Origin: Xanthomonas floridensis
Lineage (GTDB): Bacteria; Pseudomonadota; Gammaproteobacteria; Xanthomonadales; Xanthomonadaceae
Direction of reading: 5' to 3'
NCBI RefSeq assembly: GCF_001642575.1
Contig: NZ_LXNG01000015.1
Span: 53,782-117,781, forward strand
Length of the DNA stretch: 64,000 nt
Numbering within the stretch: position 1 is the stretch's first letter; every line of letters begins with the position of its first letter. The notes under the pieces were generated by a model. That model ran no database searches. It was not told where the DNA came from and saw only the letters and a list, made by a program, of their open reading frames with translations. The position numbers and the translations under genes were made by a program. This document shows positions 48,523 to 58,660 of this stretch, piece by piece.

Positions 48523-48720
48523 TCAGAGGTAGGGAAGCATACGATCGAGACGGCCAGCGTCCTCGGCACGGACGTGGTTCGTCTGCCGCAGGTTGCGCTT
48601 CCGCTTGGTCGCTTTCTTCGTGAGGATGTGGCTACGGTTGGCGTGGCCGCACTTGTACTTGCCGGAGGCGGTCTTGCGGAAACGCTTGGCCGCCGCCCGG
48701 TTGGTCTTGATCTTGGGCAT
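48523..48720 (-). CDS. rpmI: Large ribosomal subunit protein bL35
   Basis: A 65-residue basic ribosomal protein: [45 protein letters not shown]. It is preceded by a 239-base spacer after infC, which in E. coli-type operons carries the L20-binding control structure; no defined pseudoknot could be confirmed by eye here. Confidence 0.98.
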
Positions 48721-48959
48721 TGCTATGTCCTTGATGGTGTTTTGTCACTGACACGGGCGGCAGTCTTGCGACCACGCTTTCCATCCTTGCCCTTGCCTGC
48801 TTGTAAGTCCTTGATCGAACACGATCCGGACAGGTCCTGGTGCCGCTCACGCGGCGCCCCGGCAAAACCGGGCCGCGCAGTCTACCCGTTGCCGGGAATT
48901 CTTGCAAATCGAGCCACGCTTGCCGCGGCCGGCCCGGTCGGGGCCGCCGCGGCAGCGGG

Positions 48960-49487
48960 TCAGATCTTCTTCTTCGGCGCGATCATCATGACCATCTGAC
49001 GCCCTTCCAGGCGCGGACGGGATTCGATGACGATGTCGTCGCCCAGATCGGCCTCGATCCGGGCCGCCATCTCGCGGCCCAGCTCCTGGTGGCTCATTTC
49101 GCGGCCACGGAAGCGGATGTTGACCTTGACCTTGTCGCCCTCTTCCAGGAAACGGCGCATGTTGCGCAGCTTGATCTGGTAATCGCCCTCGTCCGTGACC
49201 GGACGGAACTTGAGTTCCTTGATCTCGACCTGCTTGGTCTTCTTCTTGGCCTCGTTGGCCTTTTTCTGCTGCTCGAACTTGAACTTGCCGAAATCCATGA
49301 TCTTGCAGACCGGCGGATCGGCCTGCGGCTGGATTTCGACCAGATCCAGGCCTTCTTCCTCGGCCTTGGCGAGCGCTTCGTCGCGCGACAACACGCCGAC
49401 CATCTCTCCGTCGCTGCCGATCACGCGGACGCGCGGCACACGGATTTCTTGGTTCTTGCGGTTCTGTTTGTTGTCAGGGGTACTGAT
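48960..49487 (-). CDS. infC: Translation initiation factor IF-3, non-canonical AUC start
   Basis: A 175-residue factor that keeps ribosomal subunits apart and proofreads initiation codons. Domains: N-terminal ([31 protein letters not shown]), linker rich in Lys/Glu, C-terminal ([27 protein letters not shown]). No ATG, GTG or TTG precedes the conserved region; the frame begins ATC-AGT-ACC-CCT-GAC ([15 protein letters not shown]), with GGGAG eight bases before the ATC. E. coli infC uses AUU for autoregulation; AUC is the same class of codon. A shorter GTG start at 49439 would cut into the first conserved strand. Confidence 0.93.
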   Translation of the reverse strand: MSTPDNKQNRKNQEIRVPRVRVIGSDGEMVGVLSRDEALAKAEEEGLDLVEIQPQADPPVCKIMDFGKFKFEQQKKANEAKKKTKQVEIKELKFRPVTDEGDYQIKLRNMRRFLEEGDKVKVNIRFRGREMSHQELGREMAARIEADLGDDIVIESRPRLEGRQMVMMIAPKKKI

Positions 49488-49550
49488 ATTGCAATCTCCC
49501 AGGGGAATCGAACCGGCGCATCCGGATCATCCAGACCGGCCGGGGTTGGC

Positions 49551-51455
49551 TCACGCTGCCTGCTCTGCCTGCAGACGCTCGATGAAGGCCGAAACCGTCA
49601 TGGTTCCAAGGTCCTCTCCCGATCGCGTCCGCACGGCAACCGCGCCATTTTCCTTCTCGCGGTCGCCGACCACGAGCAGATAGGGCACGCGTTGCAGCGT
49701 ATGCTCGCGAATCTTATAACCGATCTTCTCGTTACGCAAATCGGCGCTGACACGGAAGCCTTGATTTGCAAGGGTTTTCCGAACCGAGTCCACATATTCA
49801 GCCTGAGCGTCGGTGATGTTGGCGACAACGACCTGGACCGGGGCCAGCCAGGACGGGAAGGCGCCGGCATGGTGCTCGATCAAGATACCGATGAAACGCT
49901 CCATCGACCCGACGATGGCCCGGTGCAGCATCACCGGATGCTTCTTCTGGCTGTTCTCGTCCACGTACTCGGCGCCGAGGCGGCCCGGCATCATGAAATC
50001 GACCTGCATCGTGCCCAACTGCCAGGTGCGGCCGATGGCGTCCTTGAGATGGTATTCGATCTTGGGACCATAGAAGGCGCCCTCGCCCGGCAGCTCCTGC
50101 CACTCCACCCCGCACACGCCCAGCGCGCTGCGCAGCGCGGCTTCGGCCTTGTCCCAGGTGACGTCGTCGCCCAGGCGCTTTTCCGGGCGCAGCGCGATCT
50201 TGATCTCGATGTCGTCGAAGCCGAACGCGGTGTAGACCGCCAGTGCCTGCTGGTGGAAGGCGGTGACTTCGGATTCGATCTGCGATTCCAGGCAGAACAC
50301 GTGCCCGTCGTCCTGGGTGAAGCCGCGCACGCGCAGGATGCCGTGCAGCGCGCCGGAGGGCTCGTTGCGATGGCAGGCGCCGAACTCGCCGTAGCGGATC
50401 GGCAGGTCGCGATAGCTGTGCAGGCCCTGGTTGAACACCTGCACGTGGCCGGGGCAGTTCATCGGCTTGACCGCGTAGGTGCGCTTCTCCGACTCGGTGA
50501 AGAACATCGCGTCCTGGTAGTTGTCCCAGTGGCCGGACTTCTGCCATAGCGACACGTCCAGGATCTGCGGGCAACGCACCTCGCCGTAGCCGCTGTCGCG
50601 GTAGACCTTGCGCATGTACTGCTCGACCACCTGCCACAGCGACCAGCCCTTGGGATGCCAGAACACCAGGCCGGGCGCCTCTTCCTGCAGATGGAACAGG
50701 TCCTGCTGCTTGCCGATGCGGCGGTGGTCGCGCTTGTCGGCTTCCTCCATGCGCAGGATGTAGGCGTCCAGCTGCTTCTTGTCGGCCCAGGCGGTGCCGT
50801 AGATGCGCTGCAACTGCTCGTTCTTGGCATCGCCGCGCCAGTAGGCGCCGGAAATACGGGTCAGCTTGAACGCCTTGAGAAAGCGCGTGTTGGGCACGTG
50901 CGGGCCGCGGCACATGTCCACGTACTCCTGGTGGTAGTACAGGCCCATCGCGGTGATGTCGTCGGACATGTCCTCGATCAGGCGCAGCTTGTACTCCTCG
51001 CCACGCTGGGCGAACACCTCGATCACTTCCGCGCGCGGGGTGACCTTCTTGATCACGTCGTAGTCCTGCGCGATCAATTCCTGCATGCGCTGCTCGATCG
51101 CGGCCATGTCGTCGGGCGTGAACGGGCGCTCGCTGTAGATGTCGTAATAGAAGCCTTCGGCGATGACCGGGCCGATCACCATCTTGACCTCGGGATACAG
51201 CTGCTTGACCGCATGCCCGACCAGATGCGCGCAGGAGTGGCGGATGATCTCCACGCCTTCGGCGTCCTTGGCGGTGATGATGCGCAGGCTGGCGTCGTGG
51301 TCGATGACGTCGCTGGCATCGACCAGCTGGCCGTCGACCTGGCCGGCGATGGTGGCCTTGGCCAGGCCGGCGCCGATCGACTGGGCGACCTGCATCACCG
51401 AGACAGGGGATTCGAATTCGCGGCGGCTGCCGTCGGGGAGCGTGATATTGATCAT
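49551..51455 (-). CDS. thrS: Threonine-tRNA ligase
   Basis: A 634-residue class II synthetase. N-terminal TGS domain ([20 protein letters not shown]), editing domain with the HXXXH-like [18 protein letters not shown], catalytic core with zinc ligands in KPMNCPGH and motif 2 [28 protein letters not shown], and the C-terminal anticodon-binding domain ([17 protein letters not shown]). ATG at 51455 (MINITLP) is preferred to a TTG two codons upstream. infC follows after 63 bases, the standard order. Confidence 0.97.
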   Translation of the reverse strand: MINITLPDGSRREFESPVSVMQVAQSIGAGLAKATIAGQVDGQLVDASDVIDHDASLRIITAKDAEGVEIIRHSCAHLVGHAVKQLYPEVKMVIGPVIAEGFYYDIYSERPFTPDDMAAIEQRMQELIAQDYDVIKKVTPRAEVIEVFAQRGEEYKLRLIEDMSDDITAMGLYYHQEYVDMCRGPHVPNTRFLKAFKLTRISGAYWRGDAKNEQLQRIYGTAWADKKQLDAYILRMEEADKRDHRRIGKQQDLFHLQEEAPGLVFWHPKGWSLWQVVEQYMRKVYRDSGYGEVRCPQILDVSLWQKSGHWDNYQDAMFFTESEKRTYAVKPMNCPGHVQVFNQGLHSYRDLPIRYGEFGACHRNEPSGALHGILRVRGFTQDDGHVFCLESQIESEVTAFHQQALAVYTAFGFDDIEIKIALRPEKRLGDDVTWDKAEAALRSALGVCGVEWQELPGEGAFYGPKIEYHLKDAIGRTWQLGTMQVDFMMPGRLGAEYVDENSQKKHPVMLHRAIVGSMERFIGILIEHHAGAFPSWLAPVQVVVANITDAQAEYVDSVRKTLANQGFRVSADLRNEKIGYKIREHTLQRVPYLLVVGDREKENGAVAVRTRSGEDLGTMTVSAFIERLQAEQAA

Positions 51456-51780
51456 GGGCAAGAATGGGGTCTGGGCTGGCTGCAGCGGTCCGCTGCCATG
51501 GGAGATCTGCCCACTGCTGGACAGGCTCGGAAAGAAAGTACGGAAAGTGCGACGGAAGACGACGGCACGCGGGCGCTGGCTGCGCAGGGGCCGGTCCGGG
51601 TCAACGGTGGGCGGTGGTAGTGCTCATGTCGCACGCTGGGCCGGCGCGGGGCGCGGGCCACCTTCTCGCAAGGGGTCTTGGGCGTGAATGGTAAACCAAT
51701 CAGGCGGCCACCGGGCGGGCCGGCACGGGGCCGGCGGGCGCGTGGCATGATGCCGGCCACCTGTGCTGCCAGTGCCAACC
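51456..51780. other. Gene-free spacer between thrS and the LacI-type regulator
   Basis: This 325-base stretch separates two divergent genes and must hold both promoters. No coding frame, repeat or clear operator was recognised. It lacks the TGAATACGTATGCA motif found in the glucan locus. Confidence 0.5.
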
Positions 51781-52902
51781 ATGACCATCAAGGGTAAAGC
51801 CACCTCGCTGGATATCGCCTACCTGGCCGGTGTATCGCAGCCGACCGTCTCGCGCGCGTTGCGCGGCAGCCCGATGGTCAACGAGGAAACGCGCAAGCGC
51901 ATCCTGCGCATCGCGCGCGAACTGAACTACAAGGTCGACAAGAACGCCTCCTCGCTGCGGCTGCGCAATGCCGGCACGCTGGCGCTGCTGTTCTTCGAGG
52001 ACCCCACCGCCGACGATTCGCTGATCAACCCGTTCTTCCACTCGATGCTGGGCTCGATCACCCGCGCCTGCGCGCTGCAGGGCTACGACCTGCTGGTGTC
52101 GTTTCAGCAGCTGTCCAAGGATTGGCAGGCCGACTACGAAGACAGCAACAAGGCCGACGGCATCATCCTGCTGGGCTACGGCGATTACCAGGAGTCGCGC
52201 CAGCGGCTGCAGCTGCTGGTGGAACAAGGCACCCATTTCGTGCGCTGGGGCGCGGCGCTGCCGGGCCAGCCGGGCATCTCCATCGGCAGCGACAACTACC
52301 AGGGCGGGCTGGACATCACCGAGCACCTGTTGGCGCAGGGCTGCCGACGCATCGCCTTCCTGGGCCATGCCTCCAATCACTACCCCGAATTCGAGGAGCG
52401 CTACCGCGGCCACGTCGCTGCGCTGGCGCAACAGGATCTGGTTGCCGACGCGGCGCTGCAGTTCGATGCGATCACCACCGAGTCGTCCGGTCACGCTGCA
52501 TGCCTGGCGCTGCTGGATAGCGGCAAGGCGTTCGATGCGGTGTGCGCAGCCAGCGACCTGATTGCCATCGGCGCGATGCGCGCCCTACGCGAGCGCGGCC
52601 TGCGCGTGCCGCAGGACGTGGCAGTCAGCGGCTTCGACGATATCGCGCTGGCCGCCTCGGTGGCGCCGGCCCTGTCCACGGTGCAGCAGGACACCAAGCA
52701 GGCCGGCACGCTGCTGGTGGAAAGCCTGGTGGCGCTGATCCGTGGCGAAGCGGCGCAGAGCCGCACGATTCCGGTGAAGCTGGCGGTGCGCGATTCATCG
52801 CACAGCCACGGCCTGCAGCCCCCGCTGGGCTGGAGCCCATCCGGCGCGGAGACCGGCGAGGCACTGGCTGGTCGGGCGGCGGATGGGGCTGCCAGGCGCT
52901 GA
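51781..52902 (+). CDS. LacI-family repressor of alpha-glucan utilisation
   Basis: A 373-residue repressor. The N-terminal helix-turn-helix is TSLDIAYLAGVSQPTVSRALRGSPMVNEETRKRILRIARELNY with hinge NASSLRLRNAGTLALL. The periplasmic-binding-like effector domain follows (DGIILLGYGDYQES, RIAFLGHASN, ASDLIAIGAMRALRERGLRVPQDVAVSGFDDIALA). A Gly/Ala-rich C-terminal tail of about 35 residues is extra. It faces a locus of amylase, transporter, glucosidases and TonB receptor, so maltose or a maltodextrin is the likely inducer (inference). Candidate operators are at 58561 and 60911. Confidence 0.88.
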   Translation: MTIKGKATSLDIAYLAGVSQPTVSRALRGSPMVNEETRKRILRIARELNYKVDKNASSLRLRNAGTLALLFFEDPTADDSLINPFFHSMLGSITRACALQGYDLLVSFQQLSKDWQADYEDSNKADGIILLGYGDYQESRQRLQLLVEQGTHFVRWGAALPGQPGISIGSDNYQGGLDITEHLLAQGCRRIAFLGHASNHYPEFEERYRGHVAALAQQDLVADAALQFDAITTESSGHAACLALLDSGKAFDAVCAASDLIAIGAMRALRERGLRVPQDVAVSGFDDIALAASVAPALSTVQQDTKQAGTLLVESLVALIRGEAAQSRTIPVKLAVRDSSHSHGLQPPLGWSPSGAETGEALAGRAADGAARR

Positions 52903-52904
52903 TT

Positions 52905-52935
52905 CGGGAATCGGGAATCGGGAATCGGGAATCGG
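52905..52935 (+). repeat. Heptanucleotide tandem repeat CGGGAAT
   Basis: Four and a half exact copies of CGGGAAT begin two bases after the stop of the LacI-type gene. The same unit in degenerate form flanks the inverted repeat between pheS and pheT, so it belongs to a dispersed family. Confidence 0.85.
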
Positions 52936-52983
52936 AACAGCATGCACGGTGTGCTGTAACCGGTCCCGATCTGCTGATTGCGT

Positions 52984-53087
52984 GTAGGAGCGGACCCGGC
53001 CGCGGCGGGGCGTTGCCGATACCCGTGACACCCCATGCGTAGCGTCCCGCGCATGAAGCGCCCCATCGCGCCCGGGGGCGCTCCTAC
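52984..53087. repeat. Inverted pair of REP-like elements between convergent genes
   Basis: GTAGGAGCG (52984-52992) and its exact reverse complement CGCTCCTAC (53079-53087) bracket about 90 bases of GC-rich sequence. The right arm overlaps the stop codon of the amylase gene. A REPIN-like pair at the meeting point of two convergent genes could act as a shared transcript end. A single copy occurs at 17711. Confidence 0.7.
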
Positions 53088-54757
53088 TGGTTGCGGGCGT
53101 CGCGGGCGGCCTGCTCGGTCATCTGCGCGTCGAGTTGCTTGCGCAATGCGGGATCGGTGACCGGCGCGTCCGAGAGCAGCACGCGCACGCCGTGCGCCGG
53201 GACCTGCGTGACCAGCCGCCCCTGCACCTGCAGGTGTTCGCCACTGACTGCATCGCGCCAGATGCCGGGTTGCAGGAAGCGATTGACCTCGATGCTGGCG
53301 GCTGCTTCGCCCTTGTTGAGCAGCACCAGGGCGGTCTGGGTCGTACCGGCATGCTGATACACGCGCAAAAACGTGGCCTGCTGACCGCGCAGGCTGATAT
53401 CGACCTGCACGCCGCGCTGCAATGCCGGGGTCTCGCGGCGCAGGCGTGCGATGCGCTGCAACGGCGCAAAGATCGGGCTCTGCGGCGCCGTACGGATACG
53501 CTCCACGCCGAAATAATTGCGATTGCCGGCGTGCTCGGCGCGCCCGCGCATGAAGCCGGTTTCCGAGCCGTAATAGATCACCGGAATCCCGCGCGCGGTG
53601 AACAACCAGTTGTGCGCGTCGATGAAGCCGGTGTCGCTGGCATCCAGCCGCGCCATGTCGTGATTGTCGTAGAAGCTCATCAGCTCGTAAGGGTTCGCGT
53701 ACGGCCCCTGGCGCAGGAACAATGGCTTGGCAAGTTTTTCGAAGCCCGCCTGTTCACGACCGAAGACTGCAGACAACTGCTGCTTCAATGGAAAATCCAG
53801 CACGCTGACGCCGGCGTTGCGCGCCCAGGTATGTCCGGCGATCTTGTCGGCGTCATAGTCGAAAGCTTCGCCGAACATGAAAAATCCCGGGCGTTTTTCG
53901 CGGATGCGCGCCACAAAGGCGTGCCAGAAGCGATCCGGCATCCAGCCGATGGTGTCGATGCGGAATGCATCGGCGCCCTGCTCCATCCATTGCAGGTACG
54001 CACTGGCCAGGTAGTCGAGCACGGCCGGATTGTTCTCGTTGAGATCGAACAGTTCCGCCAGCCCGCCGCCGGTGTTGTAGAAGGCATGCAATGGGTTGTG
54101 CTGCGGATCCAGCTGCGCGGGCGGCAGATTCTGGTGGTCGGCGACCAGGCGCCCCTGCGCATCGTAGAGCTTGCCGAAACCTGGCTGCGCCACCGGCATG
54201 GTGTAAGCCGGCGAGCCGTGATTGCCGACGATATCCAGCACCACTTTCAGGTGGTTGGCGTGCATGGCGCGGGTAAAACCGGCGAAATCCAGGCCCGGGC
54301 TGGGCAGGTGTTCGTCCAACGTGTAGAAGTTGACGCCCCAGTAGCCGTGGTAGCCGGTCTTGCCGTGATCACTGAGCGTGCTGCCGCAGGTGATCGGCTT
54401 GCCACCGGTGAATGCCTGATCAGGGTTGTCGACGATGGGCGTGATCCACACCGCGCCAAATCCCAGGTCGCGAATGTAGTCGGCATGATCGACGATGCCC
54501 TTGAAGTCGCCACCCAGGTAGCCGATGTTGTCGTCGCTGCCATCGGCGCAAGGCGTGGGCACATCGAAGCTGCGCTGCGCACCGCCCTGCTCGCGCTGGT
54601 CGTTGCCGGGATCGCCGTTGACGAAGCGGTCGGTGACCACGAAGTACACCGCATCGGCAGCGAATGGCTCCAGAGTGCCGTAGTACTCCTTCGCCGCGGG
54701 CGCCGCGAACGCCACGCCTGCGTACATCGTCAACGCCACATAGATCGCACTACGCAT
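53084..54757 (-). CDS. Secreted alpha-amylase (GH13, cyclomaltodextrinase-like)
   Basis: A 557-residue enzyme with a signal peptide (MRSAIYVALTMYAGVAFAAPA). GH13 motifs in order: region I DIVGNHGSP, region II ADAFRIDTIGWM with the nucleophile Asp, region III MFGEAFDYD with the acid/base Glu, region IV MSFYDNHDMAR with the stabilising Asp. It hydrolyses alpha-1,4-glucans in the periplasm or outside. The C-terminal beta-domain is present. The ATG shares one base with the stop of the transporter gene, so it is the last gene of a three-gene operon. Exact specificity (amylase, cyclodextrinase, transferase) cannot be told. Confidence 0.9.
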   Translation of the reverse strand: MRSAIYVALTMYAGVAFAAPAAKEYYGTLEPFAADAVYFVVTDRFVNGDPGNDQREQGGAQRSFDVPTPCADGSDDNIGYLGGDFKGIVDHADYIRDLGFGAVWITPIVDNPDQAFTGGKPITCGSTLSDHGKTGYHGYWGVNFYTLDEHLPSPGLDFAGFTRAMHANHLKVVLDIVGNHGSPAYTMPVAQPGFGKLYDAQGRLVADHQNLPPAQLDPQHNPLHAFYNTGGGLAELFDLNENNPAVLDYLASAYLQWMEQGADAFRIDTIGWMPDRFWHAFVARIREKRPGFFMFGEAFDYDADKIAGHTWARNAGVSVLDFPLKQQLSAVFGREQAGFEKLAKPLFLRQGPYANPYELMSFYDNHDMARLDASDTGFIDAHNWLFTARGIPVIYYGSETGFMRGRAEHAGNRNYFGVERIRTAPQSPIFAPLQRIARLRRETPALQRGVQVDISLRGQQATFLRVYQHAGTTQTALVLLNKGEAAASIEVNRFLQPGIWRDAVSGEHLQVQGRLVTQVPAHGVRVLLSDAPVTDPALRKQLDAQMTEQAARDARNQ

Positions 54758-56235
54758 CACTGCCCTCCCGAGGCGACTGGAACCCGCACCACGCAGACGC
54801 CGGCGACCAACAGGCTGACTCCGCCGATGGCCAATGCGTAGACCGGCTGGCCGCCCAGCCATGCACGGAGCACGAAGCCCAGCGCACTGGCAGCGACCAG
54901 CTGCGGAATCACGATAAAGAAATTGAAGATGCCCATATACACGCCCATCTTGGCGGCAGGCACGCTATCGGACAGCAAGGCATAAGGCAGCGACAGGATC
55001 GAGGCCCAGGCAAAGCCGACGCCGAGCATCGACAGCAGCAACCCGTGTGGGTCGCGGATCACCACCATCGACAACAGTCCGGCTGCGCCCAGCCACAGGT
55101 TGCACAGATGGCTCCAGCGCAGCCCGATCGCGCGGACCAGCACAGGGATGACCAGCGCCGCCAGCGCCGCGAAACCGTTGTAGGCACCGAACAACACGCC
55201 CACCCAGTTGGCGCCGTCGTTATAGGCCGCCGATGCGGTATCGGTAGTGCCGAAATGCACCTGGGTCACTGCGGCAGTGGTGTAGATCCACATTGCGAAC
55301 AGGGCGAACCAGGAGAAGAACTGCACCCAGGCCAGCCGGCGCATGGTGATCGGCATGCTGCGCACATCCTGCACGATCGCCACCAGCATGCTGCCGGCCG
55401 GCAGCACCCGCGCCAGCGCCAGCAGTGCGCCGTAGGCGATGCACAGGCCTGCCAGCACGTAGAGCATGCGGTCGCCCTGGTGCCAGGCGATGGCGATAGC
55501 CAGCAGCACACCCGCGCCGCACCACGCTGCACTGGCAGCCGGCGGCGGCAACAGGCCGGCCATCGCTGCGGTCGCAGCAGGTGGATGCGCATCGTCGAAG
55601 GCAGCCAGCTGGCGTGGGCTGTATTCGCGCGTGCGCAGCACTGTCCAGCCGATCGACAGGAACAGCACCGCCGCGCCCAGATAGAACGCATAACGCACGC
55701 TGTCGGGCAGCTGCCCCGCGGGCGCGGTGTTGGCCACGCCCCATTGGGCCAGCAGCCAGGGCAGAAAGCTGGCGACGATCGCGCCGATGCCGATGAAAAA
55801 GCTCTGCATTGCATAGCCGGTGGGCCGCTGCGCCGGCGGTAGCTGGTCGCCGACCAGGGCGCGGAACGGCTCCATCGAAATATTGATCGAGGCATCCAGC
55901 ACCCATAGCGTGCCGGCAGCGATCCAGAGCACGGGCGCGTTGGGCATCACCAGCAGCGCCAGCGTCGTGAACACCGCGCCCACCATGAAATACGGGCGCC
56001 GACGGCCCCAGGGCGTCCAGGTGCGGTCGGACAGATAGCCGATGATGGGCTGCACGATCAGCCCGGTGAGTGGCGCGGCAATCCACAGCCCCGGCACGTC
56101 GTCGACCTGCGCGCCCAGGGTCTGGAAGATGCGGCTGGCATTGGCGTTCTGCAGCGCAAACCCGAACTGGATGCCGAGAAAGCCGAAGCACATGTTCCAG
56201 ATCTGCCAGAAACTCAGGCGTGGTTTCGCGGTCAT
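54757..56235 (-). CDS. MFS sugar transporter (maltose/alpha-glucoside type)
   Basis: A 492-residue membrane protein with about 12 helices. The N-terminus RLSFWQIWNMCFGFLGIQFGFALQNANASRIFQTLG and GYLSDRTWTPWGRRRPYFMVGA match the SLC45/GPH-type sugar:proton symporters used for maltose or sucrose in Xanthomonas and Caulobacter relatives. The central cytoplasmic loop (about 230-270) is Ala-rich. It overlaps the upstream glycosidase stop by four bases. Moves di- or oligosaccharides across the inner membrane. Confidence 0.88.
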   Translation of the reverse strand: MTAKPRLSFWQIWNMCFGFLGIQFGFALQNANASRIFQTLGAQVDDVPGLWIAAPLTGLIVQPIIGYLSDRTWTPWGRRRPYFMVGAVFTTLALLVMPNAPVLWIAAGTLWVLDASINISMEPFRALVGDQLPPAQRPTGYAMQSFFIGIGAIVASFLPWLLAQWGVANTAPAGQLPDSVRYAFYLGAAVLFLSIGWTVLRTREYSPRQLAAFDDAHPPAATAAMAGLLPPPAASAAWCGAGVLLAIAIAWHQGDRMLYVLAGLCIAYGALLALARVLPAGSMLVAIVQDVRSMPITMRRLAWVQFFSWFALFAMWIYTTAAVTQVHFGTTDTASAAYNDGANWVGVLFGAYNGFAALAALVIPVLVRAIGLRWSHLCNLWLGAAGLLSMVVIRDPHGLLLSMLGVGFAWASILSLPYALLSDSVPAAKMGVYMGIFNFFIVIPQLVAASALGFVLRAWLGGQPVYALAIGGVSLLVAGVCVVRVPVASGGQ

Positions 56236-58418
56236 GGCGCGGCCTCCGTGTCAGCTACCGGCCCGATCATCAATGCACTCACCTGCGCCGCATTGACCAC
56301 ACCGTCCCGACCGCCACGGCCACCGGTGTACCGGGCAAAATGCGCCAGGGCACTCATGTTGAAGCCGTCTTCCAAACGAAAGACGCAGGCCTGCACTGCC
56401 ACGGCATCGAAGCGCACCTGCGTGGACACCTGCTCGCCCACGCTATGCGGCATCACGATCACCTGCGTTTGCGTCGGCCTGCCCGGGCAATCCAGCACCA
56501 GCCGCTTCACCGCAGCAGTGACGCCGGTATTGATCGGGCCATTGGCGTTGCGATACCGCAACGACACGCGATGCCACCCTGTGGATGCGGCTTGCCATGC
56601 CCAGGTCTGGCTGCCGGGCAAGGTCTGCGATGGGCCAAGCGTCAGCGACGCACTGTGCAGCGACTCCAGGCCATCCACGCGCCGGGTGAGGCTGAGCACA
56701 TGCTGCAGCCCATCGTCGGGCAATGCGTAATGCTCGGCGGCATCCAGGGCCCGGCCGTCCATGTACAGCGTCGTGCCGGCCGGAATCGCAACCAGAGACC
56801 GATTGGCATGCTGCTGCACCTCGGGCAGCGTCGGTGTTGCCGGCGCAAACACCTGCGCCGGTTGCGGTGGCGCCGCCATGTCGGCCTTGCGCCCGACCAG
56901 CTGCACCTGCGTGGTCTGGCCCTGCCGCTCGACATGCCCGGCAACCAGCAACTCGCCCTGGTCGTCGGCCGGACGCTGCAGCACGTACCGGCGCGCGCCC
57001 TGCTCCAGCACGATCTGTTGGCGTGCACCAAACAACAGCGGCACCAGGCTGCGTGGCAACTTCGGGGTGACGCTGCCATCGGCGGACAGGCCGAACACGC
57101 CTTCCAGTACCGCCGACAGATACCCCGCCACCGACCACAGCTGACGCGGGGAATTCACCACCGGGCCGCTGCGCGCACCGTCTTCCACGTGCACGGCCAG
57201 GCTTTGCATCTCGTAGTTTTCCATATTGGAGCCGGCCAGCGCGCTGCCGCGCATCAACGACTGCAACTCCAGCGCGATGCGCGGCGCATCGTCCAGTGCA
57301 CGCGATGCGCGCAAGGCATAGGCGCTGACGAACGGCCAGATGGCGCGGTTGTGGTAGATCGGTTGTGCGGCTTCCTGTGGCCACACCACCGGGCTGCCAC
57401 CGGCCACTACCGGGTAATTGCGCAGCGCCGTGCGTGCCCGCTCTGCAGGGAACACATCGGCCAGCACGCCCAGCGACACCCCAAGCAGGTCGACCTTGGC
57501 ATAGCGCACTGGATGCGCGGCATTGCCCAGGTAGCTCACATACTGCTGACTGGGCGCATCCCAGAAGCGCGCATCGATCGCCTGCCGCAATGCCTCGGCC
57601 CATTGCGCGTACCGCGCGGCACGCGCATCGCCGCGCTGGCGCGCCATCTGTTCGGCCAGGCGCAACGCCTGGTAATGCAACACGTTGGTCGACAGCGCAA
57701 ACGACTCGGCGATGAAGCGCACGTCCTCGCGCGTCCAGTCCGGATAGGTCTGTTCGCGCCAGTCCAGAAACGATGTTTCGCCGCGGTAGAGGCCAATCTG
57801 TGCATCGAACACCGCATCGCGATCCTGCGCGAGCGTGGCCTGCAGCGCCTGCCACACCTCGTCGGCAAACGGCTTGTCGTCCAGCAGACCGCGCGCGGCC
57901 AGGAACCACACCACCCGGTCGCTGCTGATCGGCCAGCTGCCACCGGAGCCGGTGTCCTGCGCAACGAACACGCCAGGCGTGCGCCCGTCGCGTGCGGCCG
58001 ACAGCTTGAAGCGCAGCGCATTGCGTGTGCGCTGCGGTTCCAGCCGCGCCAGCGCCAGATCAGCGGCGAAACTGACATCGCGCGTCCACACGTACGGCCA
58101 GCGCTCGCCGGTCTCGAAGCAGGTGCACGGCACCGGCTTGCCGGCGTTGAAGGCCGGATCGCGGATCGCATCGACACGGTCGTCGGCCAACTCCTGCTGG
58201 GCTAACGCAAACAAGGCGTCGAACATCGGGCTGGCGGTGTGCGTGCGCATTGGCTGCGCCGCAATGCGGCGCTCGCCCTGCGGCCATCGCAACACGAAAC
58301 CGCCATCGTCCAGCGCCTGCGCCTGTGCGCGACGCCCCTGAAATTCCAGCTCATCGGCCACTGCCGGCGAGCTTGCCGCAACGCCCAGCGTTGCAGCCAT
58401 GCAGATCATCTTCAGCAT
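56232..58418 (-). CDS. Periplasmic six-hairpin ((alpha/alpha)6) glycosidase
   Basis: A 728-residue exported protein (signal peptide MLKMICMAATLGVAASSPAVA). The middle (about residues 60-450) looks like an (alpha/alpha)6-barrel glycosidase related to trehalase, glucoamylase and debranching folds: YVWTRDVSFAADLALARL, GSWPISSDRVVWFLAARGLL, TREDVRFIAESFAL, VVWPQEAAQPIYHNRAIWPFVSAYAL. The carboxylates that act as acid and base are not certain. Beta-rich C-terminal modules follow. First gene of the operon with the transporter and amylase; start chosen at the signal peptide. Confidence 0.75.
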   Translation of the reverse strand: MLKMICMAATLGVAASSPAVADELEFQGRRAQAQALDDGGFVLRWPQGERRIAAQPMRTHTASPMFDALFALAQQELADDRVDAIRDPAFNAGKPVPCTCFETGERWPYVWTRDVSFAADLALARLEPQRTRNALRFKLSAARDGRTPGVFVAQDTGSGGSWPISSDRVVWFLAARGLLDDKPFADEVWQALQATLAQDRDAVFDAQIGLYRGETSFLDWREQTYPDWTREDVRFIAESFALSTNVLHYQALRLAEQMARQRGDARAARYAQWAEALRQAIDARFWDAPSQQYVSYLGNAAHPVRYAKVDLLGVSLGVLADVFPAERARTALRNYPVVAGGSPVVWPQEAAQPIYHNRAIWPFVSAYALRASRALDDAPRIALELQSLMRGSALAGSNMENYEMQSLAVHVEDGARSGPVVNSPRQLWSVAGYLSAVLEGVFGLSADGSVTPKLPRSLVPLLFGARQQIVLEQGARRYVLQRPADDQGELLVAGHVERQGQTTQVQLVGRKADMAAPPQPAQVFAPATPTLPEVQQHANRSLVAIPAGTTLYMDGRALDAAEHYALPDDGLQHVLSLTRRVDGLESLHSASLTLGPSQTLPGSQTWAWQAASTGWHRVSLRYRNANGPINTGVTAAVKRLVLDCPGRPTQTQVIVMPHSVGEQVSTQVRFDAVAVQACVFRLEDGFNMSALAHFARYTGGRGGRDGVVNAAQVSALMIGPVADTEAAP

Positions 58419-58527
58419 CGAAGCGGCGAAACGGCTTGCGCCGTCGGCCTTCCTCCCTCGTTGCACGCGTTGTGGTGCGTGGCACACCTGCGCCACGGTC
58501 GCGGACCCTCCCAGGTGCCGTGGCGCC

Positions 58528-58574
58528 ATGGTAGACGCGCACCTTGCCGTTCCGCACGCCTGCATACGTATTCA
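58528..58574 (-). promoter_or_regulatory. Operator and promoter of the six-hairpin glycosidase operon
   Basis: Read on the minus strand: TGAATACGTATGCA (58574-58561), 24 bases, then GTCTACCAT (58536-58528), about 110 bases before the start codon. The same two elements with a 25-base gap precede the TonB receptor. The first is a near-palindrome around ACGT, typical for LacI-family repressors; TACCAT may be the -10. The site also lies 86 bases upstream of the divergent GH97 gene and could control both. Confidence 0.7.
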
Positions 58575-58660
58575 TGGCCGACGCCGGTACGCAACATGGT
58601 CCGGTGCCGGCGTCGCGCTGCATAGTCGTCGCTTACGCAACGGCCACCTTGGGAGGGGAT

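Noticed and set aside
49439..49487. GTG at 49439 as the infC start
   Set aside because: It would remove conserved N-terminal residues and has no ribosome-binding site, whereas the ATC at 49487 has GGGAG at ideal spacing.
52905..52935. CRISPR-like repeat array
   Set aside because: Units are 7 bases with no spacers and no cas genes nearby; it is a simple tandem repeat.
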